Origin: Simiduia aestuariiviva
GTDB lineage: Bacteria; Pseudomonadota; Gammaproteobacteria; Pseudomonadales; Cellvibrionaceae
DNA length: 64,000 nucleotides
Direction: 5' to 3'
NCBI RefSeq assembly: GCF_014192475.1
Contig: NZ_JACHXZ010000001.1
Span: 854,110 to 918,109 of the forward strand
Notes under the pieces: model-generated
Database searches by the model: none
What the model saw: the letters and a program-made list of their open reading frames with translations, nothing else
Told to the model about the DNA's origin: nothing
In this document: in pieces, positions 24,721 to 36,966 of the stretch
Layout: every line of letters begins with the position of its first letter
Position numbering within the stretch: the stretch's first letter is position 1
Translations under genes and position numbers: made by a program

Positions 24721-27258
24721 TTAGGTTTCATGGTGTTGGAATATGAGGATGATGCCCTCTAGGTTGTCGTATTTATCGAGGTAGGGATTGATCGAAATGC
24801 CAATGCCAGGCCCTGCGGTGTTTTGAATGCGGTGGCTTATTTTGCGTTTTTCTATACTTGCTTGATTGATGAGATCATGGAGTTTGTCACAATCAAAGGT
24901 GAGTGACAGGTCGGTGAATGGGCGATTAAGGTCGAGCGGCAGTACCTTCACGTATTCCCGGGCCTTAGGAGTAAAGCGGCGAATAAGTGAGTTGGTGTCT
25001 AAGTAGATGACCCCCATTTCGGTGTATTTCAAAAGGTTGTCGAGATCGAAATTCGCCGACTCAAGTTCTTTGATTTTCTCCTGATATTCACTGTTGACGG
25101 TAAACAATTCTTCGTTGACCGATTGCAATTCTTCATTGCTGGATTGTAACTCCTCGTTGGCTGCCATTAATTCTTCATTCGAACATTGCAGTTCTTCTGC
25201 CAACGTTTCTATGTCGTGTTGGCGTTCCGTTAATATTTCCCGTGCGTCTAATAATGCGGCATCAAGCCGTGATATTTGCTGGTTCAATAAACTGTTTCGT
25301 CGGTAGTCGCGCTCTTCGGCAGTCTCCTCAGCACTGACTGTAGTCTGGGTAACAACACTGACAATATAGTTGTCTATTTGATGGGTGGTGTTGTTTTCCA
25401 AGCAGCTTGCTTCGACAGTTACCTTCAGGTTTTCCGGAAGCAAAATAACATTCTCGACACGAACAGGTTTGCGCGTAGCATCAAGCTTTTTAAGTAACGT
25501 ATTGACTACCGAGGCAACGTCTTGGTGCAGCTGCGACATGATGTGGAGCGAGCTTACGCCTGGTTTCAATTTTTGCGAGAAGGGCTCTGTGTTGCCAAAG
25601 CTGTAAACGACGTTGTGTAATGTGTCAATTACAAAACTAGGCGGCGCATAGGCGTTTACGATAATATCTTTGCAGCGTGATATGTTTGACTTTTCTGCGA
25701 GCGAATAATCAGACGTTTTAAGGTAGTTTTTGATCCGCGCAGATTGTTCCATCGTATGTCGCTGGTCTGCCAGCGTATTATTGTTAAAGCCCGCATCGGT
25801 AAGTGATATGCGCGTATCGCTGTTCTTCTGATAGATTCGGTAATGAGAGTCAATGGTGTGATAGTAGTCAGATAATGCACCGATCGACTCAGCAAACCCC
25901 AACAGTAAAAATCCATTGGATCTTAGGGAGAAGTGAAAATATGAAATGATGCGTTTTTGGGCGCTGGGTTGAAAGTAGATGAGAAGATTGCGACAACTCA
26001 CTAAATCCATGTTGGAAAAGGGCGGATCGAAGGCAACATTGTGAGTGGTGAATACAACATTGGCTTGCACTTTTTCATCGAGGATCAGTTTATTGTCAAT
26101 GCGGTCGAAGTAGCGTTCGAGAAAAGGCTTTGGAATGTCTTTTTCTACACTGATGTCATAGGCGCCGGTGAGTGAATCCCGATAGCCCGCGCGCCCCACA
26201 TCTGACCCGAAAATACGGACTTCTCGGGTGACATTCAGTTGTTCTTGGGCGTACTCAAACAACATGCTAAGGGTGTAGGCTTCTTCGCCACTGGCACAGC
26301 CTGGCACCCATACGCGAATGGTTTCACCGTCCGGCTTTTCGAGAATCAGTGGTTTGATGGTGTGTTCCAACAGCTGATCCCATACTTCTCGATCTCGAAA
26401 AAACTGTGTGACTCCAATCAACATGTCTTTAGCAAGCAGGGCCACTTCTTTCTCTTCGCGCAATATGTAATCGTAGTAATCGGAAAAGTCGGTGATTTCC
26501 AATACGCCCATACGGTGTTGAATGCGTCTTTCTGCTGTGCCGATTTTATACTCGCTGAAATCAATATTGGACGAATTTCTAATGAGCGCGAATATCTTCT
26601 CAGCGTTTTTGAAGTCGCTGGAATTTTTAACGATATTGACGTCTGAGTTGCCACGCATGCGCAGATGCTCGCTAATGCTGCGGCCCAGTTCATCGGCGGG
26701 TGCGGAAAAAATGTTTAATTCGGTGTCCAAAACCGCGCGCGGCATACCGTCGAACTCAGCGTCTTCCGGTGATTGGCAGTAGAGTTTTGCGCCGACATTG
26801 TGCAGTGCTATCATGCCGTCCATGCCGTCGTTGCCCGTGCCTGAAAGGATCACCCCGCACGCCCTGTTTTGGTATTCCTCAGCGAGTGATTTGAAGAAGT
26901 AATTAATGGGGTGATGCAGTTTATCGGGGCGTATGTTGGACAGTATGATCTTGCCGTCGCCCAGACTCAGGTATTTGCGCTCTTCCAAAATGTAGAATGT
27001 ATTTTTCTCAATGACTTGAAGGTCTTGGGCCAGTTTTATGGGTATTGGGCAATGCTTTTCTAGGATTTCGTCCATGATGCTTTTAAAATCAGGCGATAAA
27101 TGCTGCAATAGAATAAAGGCGGCATTGGTGTCTTTTTTGAGCCCTTTACAGAAATCTTTCAATGCACTCAGGCTGCCCGCAGAGCTGCCTATTCCCACCA
27201 CATATTTTGCATTTTTTGAACTAAGGTCATTGTGCGCTTGTAGTTTTTTATTATTCAT
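24721..27258 (-). CDS. CheB-CheR fusion with coiled coil and PAS domain
   Basis: 845 residues. CheB methylesterase domain (about 18-205) with the catalytic triad pieces GIGSSAGS (Ser), LLQHLSPDF (His) and GTGNDGMDG (Asp). CheR methyltransferase domain (about 215-490) with VPGCASGEEAYTL (SAM site) and VSCRNLLIYF. A long glutamate-rich coiled coil (about 655-730) precedes a C-terminal PAS domain (about 730-845). The receiver of ordinary CheB is absent, so activity is probably regulated through the PAS region. Such fusions are not dedicated chemotaxis enzymes and often act in other signalling. The ATG overlaps the stop of the GGDEF-EAL gene by eight bases. Confidence 0.9.
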   Translation of the reverse strand: MNNKKLQAHNDLSSKNAKYVVGIGSSAGSLSALKDFCKGLKKDTNAAFILLQHLSPDFKSIMDEILEKHCPIPIKLAQDLQVIEKNTFYILEERKYLSLGDGKIILSNIRPDKLHHPINYFFKSLAEEYQNRACGVILSGTGNDGMDGMIALHNVGAKLYCQSPEDAEFDGMPRAVLDTELNIFSAPADELGRSISEHLRMRGNSDVNIVKNSSDFKNAEKIFALIRNSSNIDFSEYKIGTAERRIQHRMGVLEITDFSDYYDYILREEKEVALLAKDMLIGVTQFFRDREVWDQLLEHTIKPLILEKPDGETIRVWVPGCASGEEAYTLSMLFEYAQEQLNVTREVRIFGSDVGRAGYRDSLTGAYDISVEKDIPKPFLERYFDRIDNKLILDEKVQANVVFTTHNVAFDPPFSNMDLVSCRNLLIYFQPSAQKRIISYFHFSLRSNGFLLLGFAESIGALSDYYHTIDSHYRIYQKNSDTRISLTDAGFNNNTLADQRHTMEQSARIKNYLKTSDYSLAEKSNISRCKDIIVNAYAPPSFVIDTLHNVVYSFGNTEPFSQKLKPGVSSLHIMSQLHQDVASVVNTLLKKLDATRKPVRVENVILLPENLKVTVEASCLENNTTHQIDNYIVSVVTQTTVSAEETAEERDYRRNSLLNQQISRLDAALLDAREILTERQHDIETLAEELQCSNEELMAANEELQSSNEELQSVNEELFTVNSEYQEKIKELESANFDLDNLLKYTEMGVIYLDTNSLIRRFTPKAREYVKVLPLDLNRPFTDLSLTFDCDKLHDLINQASIEKRKISHRIQNTAGPGIGISINPYLDKYDNLEGIILIFQHHET

Positions 27259-29425
27259 TTTGCAGTGAAATCCATTTTATCAATTCTTCTGGCGCCATGG
27301 GCTTGGCAATCAGATAGCCCTGTATATAATCGCAGCCCATGTCGATCAGCAAGTTGCGTTGACTGGCGTGCTCAACGCCCTCCGCAACGACCTTCAGGCC
27401 CAGCGAGTGAGCCAGTTGTAACACCCCGCTGACGAGCGACATTTGGGCTTTGTTGTTTTCTATAGGATCGATAAAGCTTTTGTCAAGCTTTACCGTGCTG
27501 ATGGGGATTCGCGCTAAATAGCTTAGCGAAGAATAGCCTGTGCCAAAATCGTCTAAAGCAATGGCATAGCCACGGTGAATGAGTTCATTGAGGTACTCGA
27601 CAATCTCTTTGGCGTCACCCACGAGCATATTTTCGGTAATTTCCAGTGTTATTTCTGTGGGTGACAGCCCTTGATTTTCAAGTGTGCTCAAATATTGGTT
27701 GAGGTGCTCAATATCCGCTATTTGGCTGCCGCTCAAATTGATGGCTGTTCTAATGGGGCAGTCCGTCTGAGGCAGCTTTAACTTAATTTCCTGTAAGTCC
27801 TGGCACACGCAGTTGAGCATGCAATATTGCACCTGCGTTATTTTTCCATGTGCCTCAGCGATGTGAATAAACTTGTCTGGTGGAATCCAGCCCAGATCTT
27901 TGTTGTGCCAGCGGATAAGCGCCTCTATCGCAACGAGTTTCCCTGTGCGCGCGTGGATGATGGGCTGGTAGTTCATGGAGAACTCACAGTTGGCAATACC
28001 GTCGGGGAGGCGCTGTAGAATGTTGTACAGCTCCGTAATTTTTTGTGTGTTGCCGCTGGTGAACCGCGCAAACCGATTTTTCCCGTTTTGTTTGGCGCTA
28101 TAAAGTGTAATGTCGGCCCGCTGAATGATGTCGTCCATAATCAGTTGGGGCGACGCGCACGGGGTGTTGTTGTCGTTAAATAGCGGGCTGTAATCTGCGA
28201 TGCCAATACTCGCCGTTGTGTGTAGCGTTAATCCTTCTATAAGGTAAGAAAGGCTTACTTTTTCAAGAATGTTTTCAGCAATGTTGTCTACTGTTGCGTG
28301 GTCAATATTGCCGGGAATGAGCAATAGAAATTCATCGCCGCCAAAGCGCGAGACAATATCACTCTCGCGCACGCAGGCTGTGATGCGTTGGCCCACCTCC
28401 TTGAGCAGCTTGTCGCCGACTTGATGTCCATATAGGTCATTGATGATTTTGAAACTGTCGAGGTCGATAAACAGTAGCTGTATGGGTTGTTTCAGTTTCT
28501 GCGCGATTTCGATGTAGCGCTCCAGTTGGTGCTGGATCGAAAGCCTGTTGTGTAAACCTGTGACGGGGTCGAAGTTGGCGAGTCTGTGAATATCGTTCTG
28601 TCGTTCGACGCGATCTGAGACGTCGACCAAGGCGCCAACGCCATGATTTAAACTGCCGTCGGGATTGAGGTGTGCCTTAAAGTCGAGTTCGAGGGTTTTC
28701 TTTCTTCTGCCAGGGTGATCTACCACTATTTCGATACGGGCAGCGCCTTTTAATGTCACCTGGGTCACTAATGTCTGCAGGCGATCGTTGTGGTGTGCAA
28801 AAATGGAGGTCCAGTTTCGGCCCGCCAATTCGGTTTCAGTTCGTTCGGTAAGTAAACAAAATTCCTCGTTGATAAACTCGCATTCCCAGTCGCCATTAAT
28901 GCTAATAATGCCAATCGGCACCGTGTAAAGCAGTTTGTCGAGGGCGGTGTTGATGGCCGCCTTGTCGGTGGGCTTTGTGCGAGGTTTGAGCCAGCATATC
29001 AAACCATATTCATGTTGTGAGGCGATTTGCTTGGTACGTGTGAGGATGCCCTGTGCCTCTAAGGGATGTTTTAGGCCTACCCGATTAATTTGGAATTCAA
29101 ACAGTAAGTGCAAGAGCGACTTGCGCGCTTTAAAGCTCCTTAAAGATTTCTGTAGCGACATGATCCCTTGATGAAACGGGAGGTCTTGGGTGGACGGGGC
29201 GATACCCGCCCAGCGCTGAAGTGTTGGGTTGGCGCTAATGAGGTTGCCAGAATCCGAGAGGACCGCCGAGCCGATATCGGCATTGCTCATTAGGCTGAGC
29301 AGCACCTGCCGGTGGTGATCGAGGCAATCAGCGGCGGAGCTATCACTTTCTGACGCATTCATAGGCAATTTATACCCTGCATTCATTGGCCGCTTTGCGC
29401 TGCTCAATTTTTGTACGATTACCAC
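27251..29425 (-). CDS. GGDEF-EAL bifunctional c-di-GMP protein with PAS sensors
   Basis: 724 residues. Two PAS-like regions (about 30-150 and 155-280), then GGDEF (about 290-455) with GGDEF active site and RESD I-site five residues ahead, then EAL (about 470-720). The EAL catalytic set is complete: EALIRW, NLSG, EITEN, DDFGTGYSS, KLDKSFI, AEGVEH. Both synthesis and breakdown of c-di-GMP are therefore possible. No membrane helix is visible. The frame opens at GTG 29425; ATG codons at 29386 and 29362 are equally plausible starts. It overlaps the CheB-CheR gene, so the two are probably co-translated. Confidence 0.9.
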   Translation of the reverse strand: MVIVQKLSSAKRPMNAGYKLPMNASESDSSAADCLDHHRQVLLSLMSNADIGSAVLSDSGNLISANPTLQRWAGIAPSTQDLPFHQGIMSLQKSLRSFKARKSLLHLLFEFQINRVGLKHPLEAQGILTRTKQIASQHEYGLICWLKPRTKPTDKAAINTALDKLLYTVPIGIISINGDWECEFINEEFCLLTERTETELAGRNWTSIFAHHNDRLQTLVTQVTLKGAARIEIVVDHPGRRKKTLELDFKAHLNPDGSLNHGVGALVDVSDRVERQNDIHRLANFDPVTGLHNRLSIQHQLERYIEIAQKLKQPIQLLFIDLDSFKIINDLYGHQVGDKLLKEVGQRITACVRESDIVSRFGGDEFLLLIPGNIDHATVDNIAENILEKVSLSYLIEGLTLHTTASIGIADYSPLFNDNNTPCASPQLIMDDIIQRADITLYSAKQNGKNRFARFTSGNTQKITELYNILQRLPDGIANCEFSMNYQPIIHARTGKLVAIEALIRWHNKDLGWIPPDKFIHIAEAHGKITQVQYCMLNCVCQDLQEIKLKLPQTDCPIRTAINLSGSQIADIEHLNQYLSTLENQGLSPTEITLEITENMLVGDAKEIVEYLNELIHRGYAIALDDFGTGYSSLSYLARIPISTVKLDKSFIDPIENNKAQMSLVSGVLQLAHSLGLKVVAEGVEHASQRNLLIDMGCDYIQGYLIAKPMAPEELIKWISLQNE

Positions 29426-29783
29426 AGTATAGTTGCTATTTGCCCCTCATTTCATTGGCATTGAAGCCACTAAATTGAAGGACGAGCTGGGGGCGGGATT
29501 TGCCGCGGTTGACTTGCGCTATGTTTGGCGTGAAATTTTATCTAAGCTCATGATATATATGGATAATTTCAACTTGTCGGACACGGGGAGGGCTGCGGTT
29601 TCTGCTGATTTCGCAACGTTTTGATAACTGCTCATCGCGCTCAAGAGCCCTCAACTAGCGAGTTAATGCCAAGGCCATGGGCTTGGTGCTGGAACTTGGT
29701 AGATAGTTTGCGGTAAATACCAGCCCAAACCGCAGCCCTTCGCTATATTAATAACTTCATTCACAAAGAACCCCTCCTAGCCT
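29426..29783. other. 358-bp region without a convincing gene, with a long-range inverted repeat
   Basis: The stretch between the divergent GGDEF-EAL and DUF1631 genes. GGGCTGCGGTTT at 29590-29601 is repeated inverted as AAACCGCAGCCC at 29727-29738, perfect over 12 bp and 125 bp apart. A 63-codon frame at 29433-29624 has no family similarity and an implausible start. It probably holds the two promoters. Confidence 0.4.
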
Positions 29784-31478
29784 ATGGCGCGATTTGAACT
29801 AGAGGCCATGTTCGCTGGCGATGTCGGACAGTTAGCCAAGCTGTGGGCCACGCTCGCCAAGATTCACGGGTTAACCGTTGTTGAATACCGCGCGGCCATG
29901 GCGGACCAATTATTTGCGCCGCTCTTGTGTCCACACGGGTTGGATGCGCGGTGTCGGCAGTTGATTCAACCGCTGCATGCAGATTTCATGCAGGCGCTGG
30001 CCAACAATGAGGCTTTGGTGGTGCAGCACGACCATTGGCTGTGGCAGTTTGCCCGCTGGCTACATGAATACGGTGTTCTCTGGCGCCCAGATTCCGATAA
30101 AACGAGCCGCGAGAGTGAGTCACTTGTGGTCAGCTTGTGTGAGTGCGCACCTACAGCGTTGGCGCAGGCAGAGAGCGATGCTGCAAGCCAGTGTATTGCC
30201 CATGTCACGCAACTGCTACAGCTAGGCGAGCGCAAGCAGGCACGGGCGGCGCTGCTGACCGAGCGGCTATGCGAATCAGAATTAAGTGATATGCGTTTGC
30301 ACTCGGCTAAATGTCAGGTGGTTGCACTGTTGAATAAGCACCTTGCCGGGCGCCCCTTTCCGATTGCATTGGTAAAGCCTTTGCAAGAAGTTTTGCAGGG
30401 TGAGTTGCAGCATTTGATTCTCACCCACGGGGACGCGCGCTATAAGGTCGCCACGTTTTGGACGCTTTGGGAAAAAATGTTGCCCGTGCTTGGGCAGTGT
30501 TTTTCCTGCGATGTCGACAGTGACCAAGCTGGTGCTGATCAACAGCTTTACAGCCGTATTCCACCGTTGTTAGACCAACTTGAGCAGAGCCTGGCCATCG
30601 CTACGGCCGATCCCGCAGCCTATGAGCAGTGGGTTGAATCGCTCAATGAGCATTTAATGGCGGCCATTAAAAAAGAAGACCTGGCCTGTGAACCTCTGGC
30701 GCCACTTGCCGTCGCCGCAGCCGCAAGTTCGGCCACCATTACACCGTCGCTGGTGGAGCAATTGAGCGCGTTCAAAGAGGGCAGTTGGTTTTTGTTCGAG
30801 CGTGAAGATGAGGGCGTAAGGCCCTATCAAATGGCGTTGAACCGCCCAGACCTGCAACAGGTTCTGTTTGTCGATGCCTTTGGACGCAAAGCCTTTGCGC
30901 AAAATAAATCTGAATGTGCTGCCTGTTTAGCCACCGGTGTCGGGCGACAGCTCAATCGACAAACGCCCAGTGATATTTTGCGCCGATGGCTTGAGCCCTG
31001 TGTGGCGCAGGCCAATGCAGCGTTAAACAAAGCCCGCCAAGCGGCGCATCAAGCGGCCAAAGACGAACTCGAAGCCCGTCGGCTCTCGGCCCACAAGGCC
31101 ATGGCGGAAGCCCGGGCATTGAATGAAGCCAAAGCTCAACAGGATCGCGATGAGCAATTGGCACAAGCGGCGGCCAGGACCAAAGCCCGTACAGAAAACG
31201 CCCAGCAGGCGGAGGCGCAGGTTGCGGCCTTGCAGGTGGGAGCATGGTTGTTGGAGCACAAGGATGAAAGCGAGCAGCGCATTAAGTTGTCGGTGATATT
31301 GAGTGGCGTTGGCAAATATATATTCGTAGATGAACTGAACCGAAAACATGCCGAGACCACCCGTGCAGAGCTCATTGACCGCTTTGCCGTTGGCGAGCTT
31401 TCGCTCTTACATCAAGGCAACAACTTTGAAGACCAGCTGGCCAAGGTCATACGTGGCCTTCGTCGAACCAGTGCATAA
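29784..31478 (+). CDS. DUF1631-like protein with two PilZ-like C-terminal segments
   Basis: 564 residues, cytosolic, mostly helical. Two related beta segments, FKEGSWFLFEREDEGVRP to QQVLFVDAFGRKAFAQ (about 330-385) and LQVGAWLLEHKDESEQR to KYIFVDELNRKHAE (about 480-525), resemble the C-terminal part of DUF1631 proteins, and an alanine/glutamine-rich coiled coil (about 415-480) joins them. Shorter than the usual DUF1631 (about 750), so it is a divergent or truncated member. No function is assigned. It is 21 bp before a PilZ gene on the same strand, which suggests a c-di-GMP-related role; inference. Confidence 0.7.
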   Translation: MARFELEAMFAGDVGQLAKLWATLAKIHGLTVVEYRAAMADQLFAPLLCPHGLDARCRQLIQPLHADFMQALANNEALVVQHDHWLWQFARWLHEYGVLWRPDSDKTSRESESLVVSLCECAPTALAQAESDAASQCIAHVTQLLQLGERKQARAALLTERLCESELSDMRLHSAKCQVVALLNKHLAGRPFPIALVKPLQEVLQGELQHLILTHGDARYKVATFWTLWEKMLPVLGQCFSCDVDSDQAGADQQLYSRIPPLLDQLEQSLAIATADPAAYEQWVESLNEHLMAAIKKEDLACEPLAPLAVAAAASSATITPSLVEQLSAFKEGSWFLFEREDEGVRPYQMALNRPDLQQVLFVDAFGRKAFAQNKSECAACLATGVGRQLNRQTPSDILRRWLEPCVAQANAALNKARQAAHQAAKDELEARRLSAHKAMAEARALNEAKAQQDRDEQLAQAAARTKARTENAQQAEAQVAALQVGAWLLEHKDESEQRIKLSVILSGVGKYIFVDELNRKHAETTRAELIDRFAVGELSLLHQGNNFEDQLAKVIRGLRRTSA

Positions 31479-31499
31479 ATTGACGCAGGAATTAAGCTA

Positions 31500-31880
31500 A
31501 TGTCGGATGCCCAGAATGATCAGCGTCAGGAGTTTCGCTTGAGCACCGCCATGACGGTGTTTATCGAACTACCAAGCGCAGGCTTGGCGGCTGATCCGGA
31601 AATCATTATCACGCGCAGTCTTGATTTATCGGCGAACGGATTGCGGGTAATCGCTGATCGAGAATTATTGGCGGGTAATATATTGCGCACATGTGTTCAA
31701 ACCCAGTCAGCTACTGGCGAGCAATTACGTTTTACCCTGATCACCGAAGTTAAGTGGGTCCGACCCTATGGCGCCGAGCAAGAATTTTTACTGGGCTTGA
31801 GCCTGTATGAGTCTGAGGGTTCGGACATCGCGAGTTGGAAAGCGTTTGTCGCCCGCTGTTGTGATTCCGAGTTCACCTAA
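31500..31880 (+). CDS. PilZ domain protein, c-di-GMP receptor
   Basis: 126 residues, one PilZ domain. The c-di-GMP-binding motifs are present: R-x3-R as RQEFR near the N-terminus (residues about 9-13) and D-x-S-x-x-G as DLSANG (near 42). Both are intact, so ligand binding is expected. No other domain. It follows the DUF1631-like gene by 21 bp and probably forms an operon with it. Confidence 0.9.
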   Translation: MSDAQNDQRQEFRLSTAMTVFIELPSAGLAADPEIIITRSLDLSANGLRVIADRELLAGNILRTCVQTQSATGEQLRFTLITEVKWVRPYGAEQEFLLGLSLYESEGSDIASWKAFVARCCDSEFT

Positions 31881-31942
31881 TCGATTTTTCGCGATCTGTG
31901 CCATAAGGGTTAACATCCAAGCAAGCGCGCTAACTTCTCTTT

Positions 31943-32038
31943 TTCGCGGGAGTAGGGGCGATCCCACTCTGTGGCCAGTACATCGTCTTGGGTGTGCGGC
32001 GCTTTGACCAGTGGGTTGTTTTCGGCGCTGTATTCGCC
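31943..32038 (-). pseudogene. 96-bp duplicate of the 3' part of gcvP
   Basis: Matches 34105-34200 (codons inside gcvP) with two mismatches in 96 bases, in the same orientation and 2,162 bp away. The fragment still reads as GcvP ([15 protein letters not shown] and WDRPYSRE). Both mismatches change the residue (Asp to Glu and Ala to Thr). Beyond the ends the sequence is unrelated to gcvP. It is a gene remnant, or the left flank of an insertion, rather than a coding region. Confidence 0.85.
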
Positions 32039-32123
32039 ACGCCTAAGGGAGCAGACTCCTTGAAAGTTATATAGGCGCGGCATCCGGCTGCCTGCGCCTT
32101 TGATCTCTGAGCTTGCTTCATCT

Positions 32124-32561
32124 TTACTGGAGGGGTGTAGTTCCAAAGCAAGTAACTATCAAACGACTAATAGGGGATTGTTTATCATCCATTCCGGTAA
32201 GAGTTAGTGCTGCCATTTTGTGACCATCGCTTGCAGATGTTGCGGCCATTGATTGTTTTTTTGAACGGTCAACTAGCTGGATGTCGTAGGTGCCTAGGGT
32301 AATCCCTTCGCTGGTTCTTGTGTAGCCAGAGGTGCTGACAAAAATGTCGAAGTTTTTAGAGGAATATATTTGTCCACGGCCATTAGGCATGCCAGGTGCG
32401 TCAGATAGCATGACACTTTCAGATTGGATTTCTTTGTAACCAGGCTCTAAAAAGCTGTCGGAATCGATCCTGCAATTTACTTCAGTGCCTGCAAGCGTAG
32501 GGGTGCTAATTATAAGCAATAGTAAAGCTGCGAACTTAGCACTGTTTTTTGTATGTGGCAC
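32124..32561 (-). CDS. Exported small protein of unknown function
   Basis: 145 residues with a signal peptide (residues about 1-24, cleavage after TLA) and otherwise no helices. Two cysteines (NCRIDS and VTCFG) may form a disulfide in the periplasm. The ATG lies inside the end of the preceding gene (26-base overlap). I do not recognise the family. It ends the three-gene AT-rich unit and could be a periplasmic partner of the immunity-like protein; inference. Confidence 0.6.
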   Translation of the reverse strand: MPHTKNSAKFAALLLLIISTPTLAGTEVNCRIDSDSFLEPGYKEIQSESVMLSDAPGMPNGRGQIYSSKNFDIFVSTSGYTRTSEGITLGTYDIQLVDRSKKQSMAATSASDGHKMAALTLTGMDDKQSPISRLIVTCFGTTPLQ

Positions 32562-32931
32562 GTTCGAATTTTCCTTTGTTTAAATGTTCGCAAGGTTTGT
32601 AGTTGGCGTTTGCCAGTGCAGATTCTATATTGTTGGTCGCCATGTGTTTTCCTGAGATTATTACTAATACGATGATCGCTAAGCTGGTATTTATTATGGT
32701 TGTCTGTTTAGTGTTTTTTGTGTGATCGTTATGGGTGAGTGCTGTAGCGTGTAGTGCTGGGATAATAAGCGCAAAAAAATAGTAGAGAGTTGAGCTTTCA
32801 AAGGCGATTTTTTCGATTCCCATGCTGATGCTCGACAACGTGCTTACAGCATGTTGATAGGCAATGTAGGCGCCAAGGATTGCACCAATGTCGAGGGTAA
32901 GTAATATAAAATGCGCCAGTTTCTTATTCAT
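32536..32931 (-). CDS. Three-TM membrane protein, candidate immunity protein
   Basis: 131 residues. Three hydrophobic helices (about 6-26, 48-66, 80-95) and a C-terminal tail with two cysteines. The ATG is eight bases after the stop of the upstream hydrophobic protein, so the two are co-translated. Small polytopic membrane proteins next to pore-forming toxins are usually immunity proteins (colicin A/E1 type); the assignment here rests on that gene order and is inference. No family recognised. Confidence 0.6.
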   Translation of the reverse strand: MNKKLAHFILLTLDIGAILGAYIAYQHAVSTLSSISMGIEKIAFESSTLYYFFALIIPALHATALTHNDHTKNTKQTTIINTSLAIIVLVIISGKHMATNNIESALANANYKPCEHLNKGKFERATYKKQC

Positions 32932-32938
32932 TACTATT

Positions 32939-33725
32939 TTAGTAGAAGATTCCTCTTCCTACGGGCAATCCATTTCTAATTTGGTATTCGAGTACGGCTT
33001 CAATTTGCCGAATTCCCCTGACAAACTCGCCTATTGTTTTGTTGTAAAGGCTGTTCAACTCATCATCGATAGCTTTGATAAGCTTGTCTGTAATACCATA
33101 TTTTTGATCAAGACTTTCTAGGGCAACTGAGGCGGCAATGCCGACAAATATAGCTGCGATTAGTGGGCCTGCTGCTAGGGTTGTTACTGCGCCAATTGCC
33201 ATAGCGGCTAGAGACCCTATGCCAGCGGAAACTAATACTTTAGCAATGTCTGTTGAAATGGTGCCAACGATCTTGCCAACAGTTACGCTGTCCTGAAGAA
33301 TGATATCTACTACCGAAAGAGGAATAGTGATTAATAAAGTTACAATTCCACCCTTTGCAATGGTTCTATTAACGCTCTGTGTACCAATTGCAAATTTAAT
33401 AATTTTAGGGTTTGACGCAAGATATCTTGTGCCCCTTAGTACCTGACGTAAACCGGGATTTCCTTTTAGGATAATGTAGGTTTTATTGTTGATTCGCTTT
33501 GTTACGACTTGCCCATTTATCCCTAATTCCGACATTATTTTAGTGACTAAAAGAAGGTCTTGAGCGGGTGAATAGAGTCCGCCTAACGTTTTTGCGGTGC
33601 CAGCGTCAAAGTCTTCAAGTGATTTCCCCAGTTTCTCAGACGCTTCTTTTATAAAGGCTCTCTAGGGTGAATATATAGGCTTCAGATTGATTTGCAGTCA
33701 GCGACAAAACTTCCTGTTGGTTCAT
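32939..33725 (-). pseudogene. Hydrophobic effector-like protein, apparently frameshifted near its start
   Basis: An ATG at 33725 with AAGGA seven bases upstream opens a frame that stops at 33636. A second frame (ORF open from 33661 through 32939, no strong start until MSELG at 33535) continues with a plausible protein, so joining them needs a +1 shift in the overlap (about 33639-33661). Joined length about 260 residues. The C-terminal half has two hydrophobic helices (about 165-205) flanked by amphipathic helices and a segment ending YGITDKLIKAIDDEL, similar to pore-forming domains of polymorphic/T6SS-type effectors as I recall them. No delivery domain is recognised. A sequencing error, real disruption or programmed shift are all possible. 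Confidence 0.6.
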
Positions 33726-33914
33726 GTCGATTCCTTTTGGTGTGTATCTAATTGATCGGTTTACCGGCTTGGCTAGTTGGCTAGAGATTAGTGCTTTCGG
33801 CCCGAATGATAAGCATTTGCTGATGCGCAACATAGCAAAATTTCGATTGTTGGTACGTGCGTATTATGTTGCTTTGTGAATATTTGGGTGAAAGGTGATT
33901 TCATTAAGGGCCAT

Positions 33915-33940
33915 GAAAAAAGGGCGCCGAAGCGCCCATT
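33915..33940 (-). terminator. Rho-independent terminator of gcvP
   Basis: Read on the minus strand: GGGCGC-TTCG-GCGCCC (33937-33922) followed by six T residues, 35 bases after the gcvP stop. Confidence 0.9.
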
Positions 33941-33972
33941 TGAATCACAATTGATTAACTCGCCTGAACCAA

Positions 33973-36846
<2,874 letters not shown>

Positions 36847-36966
36847 GGGATCTACCTGTCGCGAGAGCTGGAGAAAGTGGCAAGTCTAGCAGCCGATGGA
36901 GCGGCTCAGACGGCCCGAATTTAAGGCGCGCATAGTAGCAGGGGGTTTCCTGATCAGCAATTTAAA

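Noticed and set aside
29433-29624. 63-codon frame between two divergent genes
   Set aside because: No Shine-Dalgarno, no recognised domain, overlaps the promoter region; likely chance.
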